64,000 nucleotides of DNA, from assembly GCA_019096065.1 (NCBI GenBank), contig JAGUCH010000004.1:2914001-2978000 (forward strand), in the 5' to 3' direction. The notes beneath the pieces are model-generated. The model did not search any database. It was given only the letters and a program-made list of their open reading frames with translations, and was not told where the DNA came from. A program made the translations under genes and the position numbers. Source of the DNA: Paracyclopina nana. Its lineage: Eukaryota; Arthropoda; Copepoda; Cyclopoida; Cyclopettidae. Within the stretch, counting starts at the first letter, position 1. The number at the start of each line of letters is the position of its first letter. Positions 49,967 to 61,670 of this stretch are shown here, piece by piece.

Positions 49967-50329
49967 ATGTGTAGGATATGGCAATTTGGTTTTTCAGCTG
50001 CTTTTGGGGGATTATTTTTAGCAGATCCAATTTCGTTTCAAAAGGAAATTGCATCGCAAATCCCAAAGGGTGCCAAAGAGAAGAATGAAATTGATGACAG
50101 GGTTTTGACTGACACTATTGAGCTACTGGGATATGTCAAACTTTTAAAGATGACCTCTCTGACACTCGCAGATGAATTTCCTGCGGCGGCGGCGCAAAAT
50201 TGTGAGAATGTGATGAATGCTCCATATAATTACCTCCTCAAACTATTTTATTTGCTCGGGAAACTTGCTACCGAATTTGCTGACAGGAGAGTGTGCAAAA
50301 TGTTGGGCAACACGCGAGCTTACAATTAA
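49967..50329 (+). other. Open frame of unknown nature beside the GGCACT element
   Basis: About 120 codons starting MCRIWQF, with coding-like composition (SFQKEIASQIPKG, DRVLTDTIELLGYVKL). A second frame continues downstream (to 50534) in another phase, as in a frame-shifted remnant. The position next to an inverted repeat suggests a transposable-element fragment or a captured exon. No family is recognised. Confidence 0.2.
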
Positions 50330-50674
50330 AAGCGAAAAGCAGATGTTGCTCCGCGATCACTTTTTGCCTCTGTGTGGACCGAATTCGAGATTGTACTATA
50401 TTACATATCTCGATATGAAACAAATGTGCTTACTTAGCGGAGTGACAGCCAAGCCATCCATTTCAAAAACGAGATATATACTCATAAAAAGTATACTAGC
50501 AGCCTTAGTAAATAATATAGAGAAGTCATGCTGATTGGAATTGGGTGTCAACCATCAAAAAGACCCCAAGAATTTTTTTAATCAGGCTCTTTGCTTAATC
50601 TAATCAAGCATGCAAACGCAAGATGATAAGAAGACATCAACGCTTCTCAGTCTTGACACACCACAACAACTCAA

Positions 50675-52634
50675 ATGGGAGTAAAAACAGTCTGGTCTCT
50701 TTTTCTTCCTGCCCTGTTTGCTTTGGCGCAGGTATTACTATTGTGAGTGGCTCCTGCATGCATTAACCTAATCAGAATTTTTCACTTAACAACAGGGGAA
50801 TTATTACCACGAGCCCAAATGTGATGGCAAGCAAGTCATCGTTCATCTTTTTGAATGGCCATGGGAGGCTGTTGGCAGGGAGTGTGAGGAGTTTTTGGCT
50901 CCAAAAGGTTTTTGTGGAGTTCAAGTTTCGCCGCCAACGGAGGGAATTCAGGGGACCGAATGGTGGACGCGATATCAACCAGTTTCATATCAGGTAACTT
51001 GGCAATCGGAATTCTCTACAAAAGAGTAGTAGTACGTAAAAAACCGACCCAATAATCGCTCAATCCGGATTCCAGTGATGAGTAACTGCACATCTATTGA
51101 ACTAAGTACAAAAGCATGTCTAGCTTCATTTGGGCAATTTTGCAAATAATGGCATTCTAATGGGGTCAAAAAGTCCGAAAAGTGCTTTTATCCATCAATC
51201 AAACACAATTGGACCTAATTTGAAAATCGGCTTCTTATATCAGTGATAAAAATCGCGAGAGGTTGCGCGAAAGGCTAGTGGACTTTTTAAGTTTTTTTGC
51301 GAAATGCATAACAAGTTGTAATTTCGCAGCTGAATTCACGATCAGGAACTGAAGAGCAGTTTAAATCAATGGTCGAACGTTGCAATGCTGCAGGGGTCAA
51401 TGTCTACGTGGACTTGGTTATCAATCATATGACAGAACACTCTAAGGTGGGGGAAGGCAATGCAGGGTCCATTTACAATGGCACCTTTCAAGACTACCCA
51501 GCTGTGCCATACATGGCTGAACACTTTAATCAGCCTTTTTGCGTCATTGAGAATTTTCTGGATGCTGAGCAACTTCGAAAGTGTGCTTACCTTGGACTGA
51601 ATGACCTCAATGGTGAAAATGAGCATGTGCAGGAGATGATTGCTCAATATGCCAATAAGCTATTGGACATTGGTGTCAGAGGGTTCTTCATAGATGGAGC
51701 TACTTTCATGTGGCCTGAGGCCTTACATACCATCCAAGTAGGCATACTTAGTCATGCATGTGATACTTATTCACAGCCCTTGTCTATATAGCAAAAGTGG
51801 AAAAATGAGCCTTTCGTTTACTTGGATGTTTTCAATGATTACGTAGCTCAAAGGCCAGAATACTATGACCTTGGAAAGGTCACTATGTATGACTTTGGAG
51901 CTTATTTCAAATGTGCTTCCATTGAGGGCATTGCTTGCCTAACAAATATAACAGCACTGGACGTATGCAGCTTTTGTTACCGTTTTTAAAAACTAAAGTA
52001 AGGGGAATTTTTTAGGCCTTGTTTGCTGATGATGCCAATGACCTTAATTCCCTCATTTTCATTGACACTCATGACACCCAGAGAAGCACTAATGTACCTA
52101 GCTATAAAGACGAATTTGTGTACAAAGAAGTGGTTGCATTTATGCTGGGCTACCATAAAGGTTTCAAAAGATTGATGTCCTCTTATTATTTCGACAATCT
52201 TGACCAAGGACCTCCAGACACTCCTCCAGAATCTCATCAAAGTGGGACTTGTGGAGATGGCTGGGTATGTGAACATCGTTGGGCAGAAATAGCAAATATG
52301 GTCAAGGTACTGAATTTACAAATTCCAGCTGAACAAACGCTACATGATATTAGCAATTCATCGATTTCAGTTTGCGAATAAAATGGCAGGATTCGGCATG
52401 TACAACTTCCAGCACAAGTTTGACTCGTTTGGATTCAGCAGAGGGAATAAAGGCTTCTTTGCTGTGGGTCGTCTGGATAATGTGAAATTTTACACCGGTC
52501 TTCCAGATGGAGAGTACTGTGACATCATTCAGAGCTGCAGCAGAAAGATCGTCGTTTCCGGAGGAATTGCCGAGATTAACCGGGTCAACGAAAATAGTCC
52601 TGTAGTGGCAATTTGCGTGAATGATTGTAATTAA
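50675..52634 (+). CDS. Alpha-amylase-like protein (GH13) with altered active site
   Basis: Six exons: 50675-50731, 50796-50993, 51330-51737, 51792-51962, 52016-52306, 52371-52634, all joined in phase 0; 462 residues (animal amylases about 490-510). Signal peptide ends near Ala18. Family landmarks: [33 protein letters not shown], [14 protein letters not shown], [19 protein letters not shown]. The nucleophile Asp (207) and the transition-state Asp (298, DTHDTQR) remain. The acid/base Glu is Asp233 (FVYLDVF for FIYQEVI), the chloride Arg is Phe205 (GFFID for GFRID), the chloride Asn is Thr296, and Lys-His after the nucleophile is Thr-Phe. It is secreted. A weakened enzyme, a different specificity or a binding-only role are all possible. 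It ends four bases from the minus-strand gene. Confidence 0.9.
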
Positions 52635-52638
52635 AGTA

Positions 52639-53594
52639 CTACTCATATTGTGGAACAATAATTGTATGAAACGATGATCGGTATCTTTTCATATGTTCTG
52701 GATTTAGCTCAACTGACAATACTCCGGTTCCTTCATCCTTTTCCTCGGTATCCGTAGCAGTTTCTTTGATGCTTTCAATGCTTGAATTCACGGTATCGCA
52801 TTCAACTGATAACTTGGGCGTCACAGGCCTGAACTTATTCTCCAGCTCTTCATAGACTTCTTGCTCAAAGCTCAAATCACTCCTTTGGTTGCTAGATGAT
52901 AATTTAGAATCATCAGCAATTTCCAAATCAAGAGAAGAAACTGAAATGGTTTCCTCTATGCCAAACTTGCCAGAGGACGAAATGTTTTTGATCACATCAG
53001 GCTCATTGTCAATACTGATCCTAGAAAAATCCAGAATAATTTTTGGATATAATAGTTTCCGTAGATAGCATATTGTTACTTGTCAGAGTAGTCCAGATCC
53101 AGATTAAGCATTGACGATTCAGACTCGGACGATCCATACCATGATTTTGTGTGCATTGGGGAAGCAGTGGCTTCATCATCCTCAATGATGTCATGCAAAG
53201 GAGCTATGGATCCAATGTAACCCAATTCCTCTGGACTGAAACTTATCTCTGTTTTCTCCCCAAGGGTATTATCACCATCTTCTTCTGGAGTGACAGGAGT
53301 CATTGCTTTCAACTCCAGCTTGATGTTGTTATTGGTAATTTCCTTCTGTTGTTTGGTCTCACGAATGACATCATCGATTTGGGTGCAATTTCCATTTGCT
53401 ATGCTTGTCCTCTGTCCTATGTCAAAATGCTCCTCATAGAAATTTGTCAGAGTGGACACTTCTCTCATTTCGTCTGTCCTTTTCGGCTCAATCCGGATGT
53501 CTTTCTCCGGGTCAAATTGGTACCGTGAGTCTTCTCTAAAGCTAGGCGAGACCAAAGGCCACTTGCATCTTTTGAATACCCAGCAATTTCCCAT
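52639..53594 (-). CDS. Acidic protein with N-terminal MGNC myristoylation signal, unknown function
   Basis: Exons 53594-53080 and 53020-52639 (59-bp intron) give 298 residues. The start MGNCWVFKRCKW offers Gly2 for N-myristoylation and Cys4 for palmitoylation, plus basic residues, so membrane attachment is likely. The rest is acidic and Ser/Thr-rich, low in hydrophobics and probably disordered, with repeated VTP-E motifs (TPVTPEEDGD, RPVTPKLS) and several DxD-like acidic clusters. No known domain is seen. The stop codon lies tail to tail with the amylase-like gene, so the mature 3' ends must overlap or abut. Confidence 0.7.
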
Positions 53595-54153
53595 TTTATT
53601 GGAAATTGTGCATGACTCACATAGCGCGTACCACTACTGTAGCATAAATGTGCTACCTCTAAAAAAGTAGTTCAGGGCCTCACAAATTTCACATATGTCG
53701 AGTCAAAGGGCCTCGTGATGATATTGTAAAAATAGCGTACAACGAGCTCTCACACGAATTATGTAGCCGTGCACTGGCTCTCTTTTCATCGACTAACCTC
53801 GCAGAAGTAGTTTGCAGTTTTATCACTATCAGAACAGTCGATAAAGCTTCCTGTTTCAAAAGAAAAATTCACATTTAACTGTGCAGTTATGTTATTTTGA
53901 AATAGGATACGTTTTCTTTGTATCGCCTTGCATTCCGCGCGAGTCATCTATACATATCTTATTAGCGTACGTAATAAAGCATAGCGCGCGCGCACTTCCC
54001 ATCAATTATTGCAAAAAATTATTGCATAAACTCTCACAGAAAATAGGAAACTCTTTAATTTGTCGACACTAGATGGCATTACAATATAAAGATGGCAAAA
54101 ACACGCTGTACAGCACACAAATACATATTTCGATCATTCAAAGAGGGATATCT
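53595..54153. other. Intergenic, nothing recognised
   Basis: Upstream flank of the MGNC protein and 3' flank of the calcyphosine-like gene. It contains an alternating GC run (GCGCGCGCGC near 53983) and a weaker partial match (TAGATGG) to the CTCF-like core near 54069. Confidence 0.35.
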
Positions 54154-55261
<1,108 letters not shown>

Positions 55262-55920
55262 TTTAATGCCTAGCCTAAAGGGTTAGCTTGAAAGTTTGTC
55301 AATGAATGTGGTAAGATTTTTTGATAAAATGGAATATTGACTTCCTCTGTCCCACGTACACTTAGATTGACTGGTTAGACAAACGACTTTCACAGTCTTT
55401 TTATAATGAAAGCCCTCGCTCTTATATGTCGCCCTACAGAGTTTGCAACATACTGCATATATGAGCTTGGCTCAAGCCAAATAGTATGAGGGTTTATGCA
55501 CGACTACCGACACAATGACTTGGTAAAAAGGTACTAGCCTCCACTAAGCAATCTAAGCTTTCTCCAAGCATACCAATTGGTAAATTGTAATTTTATGACT
55601 CTGCTATAGAAACTTTAGATTGATGGAAGTGTGCCATACAATGGAAAAAAAATCAGAGACATTGGCTAATTTCTATTGCACAATAAGTAAACATCATTAT
55701 TGCTAAATATGCTTCTTTGTAAAAGTGGCCAATAATACATGCATAGTTTTAAAAGATTCTAAGCATGAAAGGCCTTTGTCAGTGCAAAGATTGACATGAC
55801 ATGAAACCAATTCATAATGTGAGTGTAGCAAAAAACCTTTGACCTAGATTCGAAATCTAAAAAGGCCCTTTGAAAGGTTTGCGCTCACACAAGAATCAGG
55901 AAATTGGGTTAATGACTTAC

Positions 55921-56044
55921 TGGTTACAAAGGCTTTTGTGATTTTAGCTTTAGGCATGCTTGCTTGCACTGCACTCTTTAAAGCCAACTCATTTTGATTT
56001 TTTGGTGGTTGTCGTGATGAAAAATCGTAGCAATTAGGGGTCAT
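55921..56044 (-). CDS. Possible alternative first coding exon of the calcyphosine-like gene
   Basis: An ATG-led frame (MTPNCYDFSSRQPPKNQ...) ends at an exact GTAAGT donor in phase 1. The acceptor CTAG at 55270 would join it in frame through ATTAAA to the start of the calcyphosine-like protein, adding about 44 residues. The upstream part between the exons contains no competing coding signal. It could equally be a chance frame. Confidence 0.3.
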
Positions 56045-56455
56045 TTTTATCGATTACTGCTAAAAGGTAAAAGGTTCATCTAAAAAGTAAGATTGACATT
56101 AATAGCGTTTTCCGGTAATTGTCTTGTCAACACCATGTTGCAAAAACGCTATCTGGTAACGAAAAAAGTGACACGAATACCGAACGTAACCTACAAAATT
56201 GAGGCTTCGGTGAAGACATAAAATAACTTGATTCCCCTCTTATGAGAGCATTATATGAGTTTTAAGCCTTTAAAACTATACATAAAAAATATGAATCAAT
56301 TAGAAGATTCAAATGAAAAACCGTTTACCGTTTATTTGCCATGACAGGCTTGAAAAAAATCAAAGAAAACTTTGGCTTGACTTTATTACTCGACTCAGTT
56401 AGCAAATCAAAACATTGAAAAATTCGTCAAATAACATCTGTCAACGAAAAAAATC

Positions 56456-58444
56456 ATGGGTCCCGAAGACAAGCCGCTGGAAAATGACGTTGCTCAAGAC
56501 AAATCCCAAGGAGTTCCTCCTAGTCAGACAATTTTGGCGAGGAAAATGCGAAAAGTTCTCGACTCTCAACTTGAGTCAGATTTGGAAACTCAAGAAGCCT
56601 TGAAAGAGCTGTCCAACTTTTTCACCGAAAACACGCTGAAAAATCGCCGTTACCTTCGTGGCGAAATTGAGAGACGCTCTCTACAAATAAATGTCGACTT
56701 TCTGGAGAGCTTCTCCAAAGTGAAAGAAGCTCTTGATGAAGTAATGGATGAAGTGAAATCTGTGAATAAGGCATGCATCACCATCAAGGACCAATTAGAT
56801 GCTACCAAAACTCGAACGAGAGATTTGGTCGCACAGACAACTTTATTGCAAGAGAGAGGAAATACTTTGCAAAGAAGAGAGGAGCTGGTAAAAGAGTTCC
56901 TGAAACGTTATCAATTAACTCCTGAACAAATAGAGGCCCTTCAGTCCAGGCCGATAGGTTCAGCCTTTTTTGAAGCACTGCAAACATGTTCGAGCATCCA
57001 TGCAGAGTGTCGAAAATGGCTAGCAGCTAGCGGTGGCCAGCAAAAGACGGCACTGAACATCATGGAGGAAATGACAACAAGGCAAGAGGCTGGCATCCAA
57101 AGGCTATTTCGTTGGACAATTGATGCTTGTCGCAGTACTAGTAGTGGATCGGGAATAAGTCCCATTGACTCTGACTTGCTTCCGATGGCTTTGTCTCATT
57201 TGCAGCAAGCAAGACCAAGCCTAGTACAAGATGTGATTGATGAGTACTGTCAAGCTAGGCGGACATACTTAACAAGAGCGTTTTTGGATGCTTTGACCTT
57301 AGGCGGGCCAGGTGGGACTCCGAGGCCAATTGAACTTCATGCTCATGACCCCCAACGATATGTTGGTGACATGCTGGCCTACTTACATCAAGCCACTCCC
57401 ACTGAGAAAGAGAACATATTTGCCTTGATCAAGTTGTGCAATCCAGTCCAAGTCAAGAACGGGGCTGAAAATGAGACCAAGGATAAGGCGCAGATTTGTG
57501 AAGAATCTTTGGCTTGCATCACTGAGGGAGCTTGTCGCCCTCTCAGATCAAGAGTTGAACAAATATTGCTATCAGAGCATGGTGCCTTGATTTTGTATCA
57601 ACTCACAAACCTCATTAGGTTTTACAGTGGCACCATTGGTCAGGTCATACCTAAAGGCTCTGAGCTGATTAATATGCTCGAAGACTTGGATCAGCTTGCT
57701 TACACCCAATTTCTGTCGGTTCTTCAAGCTTCCGTTCAGCATCAAACGTCTTCAAGAATGGCAATTGAACGAACCCCAGATCAAGACCTGGCTCCCACAC
57801 AATCGACTCTCGCTTTGTTGACTCTTTTGAAAGAACTTCTCAATTCTACGACCATCATTGATGAGAAGCCCGAACAGCAAGAGGAAATTGTTGGAACCAT
57901 TCTCGACCCACTATTGGCGAATTTATCTTCGGTTGTCACCAACTTTCCATCAACAGATCAGGATGTGTTCATCTTGAACAGCCTCTACCAAATCCACACA
58001 ACCCTGTCCCTTTTCAAGTTCAACGACGCAAGGCTCAGTAACTTGGAAGCTCAAATGGACTTGCACGTGGACACTTTGTCCTCGGAACAGACCAGCAATT
58101 TAATTGCCAATCTTGGACTGCAGCCCATCTGCTCTATGATTGCATCGAACCAAGGGCAAAAGCCTCTCAGCCAGGTCGAGGGCATGACAGTGAAAACTCT
58201 GAAAGCTTTTCTCAACAAGTTCGATGCTTTCCTGGTGGCTCCAGACGAATATTTGCTCCCCCAGATAAAACTGCTATCTTCATCTAGCCACAAAAGGGCC
58301 ATTTCGAAGCGGTCATTGCAACTAGTTGCTGCCACCTACAAGCAGCTCTATGAATCAGTTTTCGATCCTGGCAACGCGTATGCAAATCCAGAAACTTTGA
58401 TGAACAAAACTCCAGAGCAAGTGGATTTGCTGCTTCACTTGTGA
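56456..58444 (+). CDS. COG6: Conserved oligomeric Golgi complex subunit 6
   Basis: One intronless frame of 662 residues, close to the 657 of human COG6. The N-terminal coiled coil is typical: LARKMRKVLDSQLESD, then ALKELS.FFTENTLKNRRYLRGEIERRSL. Next come LLQERGNTLQRREELVKEFLKRYQLT and the helical body with LDALTLGGPGGTPRPIELHAHDPQRYVGDMLAY split over two conserved blocks. COG6 belongs to lobe B of the COG tether, which captures retrograde vesicles at the Golgi. The cationic transporter starts 130 bases downstream on the same strand; the two have separate frames and an apparent acceptor (TTCTTCTAG) just before the second start, so they are separate genes. Confidence 0.95.
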   Translation: MGPEDKPLENDVAQDKSQGVPPSQTILARKMRKVLDSQLESDLETQEALKELSNFFTENTLKNRRYLRGEIERRSLQINVDFLESFSKVKEALDEVMDEVKSVNKACITIKDQLDATKTRTRDLVAQTTLLQERGNTLQRREELVKEFLKRYQLTPEQIEALQSRPIGSAFFEALQTCSSIHAECRKWLAASGGQQKTALNIMEEMTTRQEAGIQRLFRWTIDACRSTSSGSGISPIDSDLLPMALSHLQQARPSLVQDVIDEYCQARRTYLTRAFLDALTLGGPGGTPRPIELHAHDPQRYVGDMLAYLHQATPTEKENIFALIKLCNPVQVKNGAENETKDKAQICEESLACITEGACRPLRSRVEQILLSEHGALILYQLTNLIRFYSGTIGQVIPKGSELINMLEDLDQLAYTQFLSVLQASVQHQTSSRMAIERTPDQDLAPTQSTLALLTLLKELLNSTTIIDEKPEQQEEIVGTILDPLLANLSSVVTNFPSTDQDVFILNSLYQIHTTLSLFKFNDARLSNLEAQMDLHVDTLSSEQTSNLIANLGLQPICSMIASNQGQKPLSQVEGMTVKTLKAFLNKFDAFLVAPDEYLLPQIKLLSSSSHKRAISKRSLQLVAATYKQLYESVFDPGNAYANPETLMNKTPEQVDLLLHL

Positions 58445-58574
58445 ATGGCCAACACACCTGTGATCGTTTTTAGCTTACTAAGTTGAATGAAGTTTTCGTG
58501 TGAACACGTGTTGATTTTACCTTCTTATACCTAACGGCTGAAATTCGATTTTTGTTTTTCTTCTAGAAAGGCTA

Positions 58575-60473
58575 ATGTGGTCAAGCGTTTACAAGAGGCT
58601 TGTACGAAAGAAAACATTTGAGGGAGATGCGAGTGCGGCGACCAAGTTGGATAGATGTATGACATTGTTCGACTTGACAGCCCTGGGCGTAGGTGCCACC
58701 ATGGGGGTGGGCATCTACGTCCTTGCTGGTGCTGTGGCTAAGGATGTGGCTGGACCTTCGGTGGTTTTATCATTTCTTATCGCAGGAGTGGCCTCGAGCC
58801 TTTCTGGGTTATGCTATGCTGAATTGGGATCAAGGTATCTTGTTGCTGCAGCAGGTATTGATATATTTTCTGCATCATGTCTTCATCCTCTTTCCAGAGT
58901 GCCTAAAGCTGGCTCGGCTTACATTTACAGCTATGTCACTGTTGGAGAGGGAGTTGGCTTTGTCATTGGCTGGAACCTCATTCTTGAATATGCTATTGGA
59001 ACAGCATCTGTGGCAAGGGGCTACTCTGGCTATTTGGACAGTCTTATGAACAAAACCATGGCCAACGCATTCCGATCAGTTCTACCCATGAACATTCCAT
59101 ACTTATCTCCATACCCAGATTTGTGCGCATTCGTCATCACCCTACTCCTTACATTCATCCTTTGCATCGGTGTCAAAGAGTCGACTCGTTTCAACAATGT
59201 GTTCACCTCGCTCAACATTTGTGTTGTCGTATTTGTCACCATCTGTGGGTTCATCAAAGCTGACCTTCACAACTGGAAGCTCACGTTAGACGACTTGCCC
59301 TCAAATGGGAAGTATGGAATGGGAGGATTTTTTCCATATGGAATATCAGGAACATTATCTGGGGCAGCCACCTGCTTCTATGGATATGTGGGATTTGACA
59401 GCATCGCCACAAGTGGAGAGGAAGCGCAAAACCCACAAAGAAATATTCCTCTTGCCATCATCATGTCTCTTGGCTTTGTATTTGTGGCTTATTGTGGAAT
59501 CTCTTCTGCCTTGACGTTGATGCTACCCTATTATCTGCAAGATGCTTCTGCGCCGTTGCCATTCGCCTTCCATGAGACAGGTTGGGTGTTTGCTGGCTAC
59601 ATTGTGTCTGGAGGCGCTTTATTTGGACTCTCGACCAGCCTCTTAGGGGCTATGTTTCCTTTACCAAGAGTTTTGTATGCAATGGCATCCGATGGACTCT
59701 TGTTTCGTTGGCTGGCTCATGTTCATCCTAGATATCAGACACCTTTTAGGGCAACATTGGTAGCTGGCACATTAGCTGGCACCATGGCTTCCCTGTTTGA
59801 GCTAAAAAATCTCGTCGATATGATGTCAATTGGCACTCTCATGGCGTACACAGTCGTATGCATGGCTGTTATTATTCTGCGTTATCGGCCTGATGATGGA
59901 AGCTTTAAAGGTGACTATATAGCGTTGACAGCTCATGCCAAATTACTAGCCGATGACACTTTAGACTCTGAAGAAGATGACGATGAAGAAATTGTTTATT
60001 GTAGTGATGAGCACCCAGTGCTTCCCACTAATGATCCTATTCCACAAAAGAAAAAAGCCCCAAGTTCATTAATGAGGTCCTTGCTCTGTCCTTGGACCAT
60101 TTCAACTCCTGATGATTTCACTGCTTCCGCTGCAAATGTGCTAATTTTCTCTTCCTCCCTTGGAAGCTTCATCCTAGCTTTGATTTTGATTCACGCTGAA
60201 AGTAAGCTTATTCCTTCTCTCGTTTTCTTCGCTTTTGTGCTTTTATGTTCAATCTGGACGTGGTTTTTACCCTGTGGTGACCATAAGTTGTCCTTCAAGG
60301 TACCTTTGGTGCCATTTTTACCTAACATCAGCATTTTCATTAACTTGTACCTGATGCTCAAGTTGAGCCCGGCCACTTGGGTCAGATTTTCAGTGTGGAT
60401 GACAGTTGGAGCTTCCATTTACATCTTCTATGGATGGAAAAACTCGTCTGAAGAGAAGAAAAACAGATACTAG
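58575..60473 (+). CDS. SLC7A: Cationic amino-acid transporter (SLC7 CAT type)
   Basis: Exons 58575-58834 and 58898-60473 give 611 residues. The 63-bp intron (58835-58897, GTATCT...TTTCCAG) is a multiple of three and has no stop, so the unspliced frame also reads through. Splicing restores the family sequence AELGSR-VPKAGSAYIYSY. Landmarks: TALGVGATMGVGIYVLAG (first helix, substrate-binding Gly-rich segment), GWNLILEYAIGTASVAR, FYGYVGFDSIATSGEEA, PLPRVLYAMASDGLLF and the extra C-terminal helices that distinguish CATs from smaller SLC7 members. It should carry arginine, lysine and ornithine at the plasma membrane, like Drosophila slimfast. An acidic cytoplasmic loop (SEEDDDEEIVYC) lies near residue 455. 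Confidence 0.93.
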   Translation: MWSSVYKRLVRKKTFEGDASAATKLDRCMTLFDLTALGVGATMGVGIYVLAGAVAKDVAGPSVVLSFLIAGVASSLSGLCYAELGSRYLVAAAGIDIFSASCLHPLSRVPKAGSAYIYSYVTVGEGVGFVIGWNLILEYAIGTASVARGYSGYLDSLMNKTMANAFRSVLPMNIPYLSPYPDLCAFVITLLLTFILCIGVKESTRFNNVFTSLNICVVVFVTICGFIKADLHNWKLTLDDLPSNGKYGMGGFFPYGISGTLSGAATCFYGYVGFDSIATSGEEAQNPQRNIPLAIIMSLGFVFVAYCGISSALTLMLPYYLQDASAPLPFAFHETGWVFAGYIVSGGALFGLSTSLLGAMFPLPRVLYAMASDGLLFRWLAHVHPRYQTPFRATLVAGTLAGTMASLFELKNLVDMMSIGTLMAYTVVCMAVIILRYRPDDGSFKGDYIALTAHAKLLADDTLDSEEDDDEEIVYCSDEHPVLPTNDPIPQKKKAPSSLMRSLLCPWTISTPDDFTASAANVLIFSSSLGSFILALILIHAESKLIPSLVFFAFVLLCSIWTWFLPCGDHKLSFKVPLVPFLPNISIFINLYLMLKLSPATWVRFSVWMTVGASIYIFYGWKNSSEEKKNRY

Positions 60474-60757
60474 AGAACACAAGCTGTGATTATTGTTCAT
60501 TATTATCATCATCACAAATTTTAATGTAGAGTATTGAATGGTGTTGTGAATGTTTATATGATTTTTATAGGCCTAAAAATATAGAAATACTAGCATGCAA
60601 AGGCTAAAAAGCTGCACTTAATCAGCGGAATTTATTTTCCGACAAACTGCGCAACCTATTGTATGACTCACGCTCCATTGATTTCGAAAACATAACAAAC
60701 TTTCGATTTTTCGCCAAAAGGTCGATTTGAAACACATGTTAAGATTTTGATTCGAAA
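60474..60757. other. Transporter 3' UTR and TXNDC9 promoter
   Basis: Short AT-rich spacer; no recognisable element other than A/T runs suited to polyadenylation. Confidence 0.4.
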
Positions 60758-61462
60758 ATGGCCGGAGCTGCACCCTTAGACGTTGGAGAGATCATGGCGA
60801 GCCAGCTGATGAAGGCCGCTCAAATTGTGGAAGATCAACTTGACGCCGAAATTGATAGGCTAGAGAATATGGGCGATGACGAGCTGGAGGTTTTGCGTCA
60901 AAAACGGTTAGCAGGTATGAAAAAGCAGGCCGCTAAGAAGCAGGAGTGGCTCGCCAATGGTCATGGGCAGTATGAGGAGATCCCTGAGGAGAAAGAATTC
61001 TTCAACGTGACAAAGAAAAGTGAAAATGTGGTGGTGCATTTCTACAAGGATGACTCTTTTCGGTGCAAAATTCTGGATAAGCACATGGCATTATTGGCCA
61101 ATAAGCATGTGGAAACGAAGTTCTGCAAGATCGATGCTGTCAAGTGCCCCTTTTTGACAGACAGGCTCAAAATAAGGGTTATCCCTACCATGGCTGTCAT
61201 TAAGGACGGAAAAACATTGGACTACATTGTGGGATTCACTGATCTTGGCAACACGGATGAGTTCTCAACTGAAATGTTGGAATGGAGATTGGGAGCAACT
61301 GGCATCATCAACTACTCAGGGGATCTCATGACTCCTCCGGATGGATCAGGTGGCAGTGGTGGCAAGAAAAAGGTCAACATTTTGGGAAAGTCCAAGAACA
61401 AAAGTATTAGAGGGAGCAATGTCGCAGGTGGAGACGATTCAAGTGACAACGATGATTGGTGA
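60758..61462 (+). CDS. TXNDC9: Thioredoxin domain-containing protein 9 (PhLP3)
   Basis: Intronless, 234 residues (human 226). The N-terminal helix MASQLMKAAQIVEDQLDAEI and DELEVLRQKRL lead into a thioredoxin fold with VVVHFYKDDSFRCKILDKH. There the usual CxxC is replaced by the single-Cys pattern of the phosducin-like family. FCKIDAVKCPFLTDRLKIRVIPTMAVIKDG follows as two conserved blocks. The tail is Gly/Ser-rich and ends SSDNDDW. PhLP3 proteins regulate the cytosolic chaperonin CCT in folding actin and tubulin. The stop lies 298 bases from the end of the minus-strand ArsS gene, tail to tail. Confidence 0.94.
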   Translation: MAGAAPLDVGEIMASQLMKAAQIVEDQLDAEIDRLENMGDDELEVLRQKRLAGMKKQAAKKQEWLANGHGQYEEIPEEKEFFNVTKKSENVVVHFYKDDSFRCKILDKHMALLANKHVETKFCKIDAVKCPFLTDRLKIRVIPTMAVIKDGKTLDYIVGFTDLGNTDEFSTEMLEWRLGATGIINYSGDLMTPPDGSGGSGGKKKVNILGKSKNKSIRGSNVAGGDDSSDNDDW

Positions 61463-61670
61463 TAAGTACCTTTCTATGCATTTTACTACAATTTTTATGA
61501 TTTCTTACTCACTTTTGAAGGCCTACTTCTGATAGGCATAACTCCGCTCACATCGATCATGTTAATAAACACAGAAATTATGCACAAATTCCATTCGGAA
61601 AGTATAAGAGTCATTTACGTACAAAGAAGTTAAATATTTTAAGATTTCTTCAGTCTTGTTTCAGCTCCTC

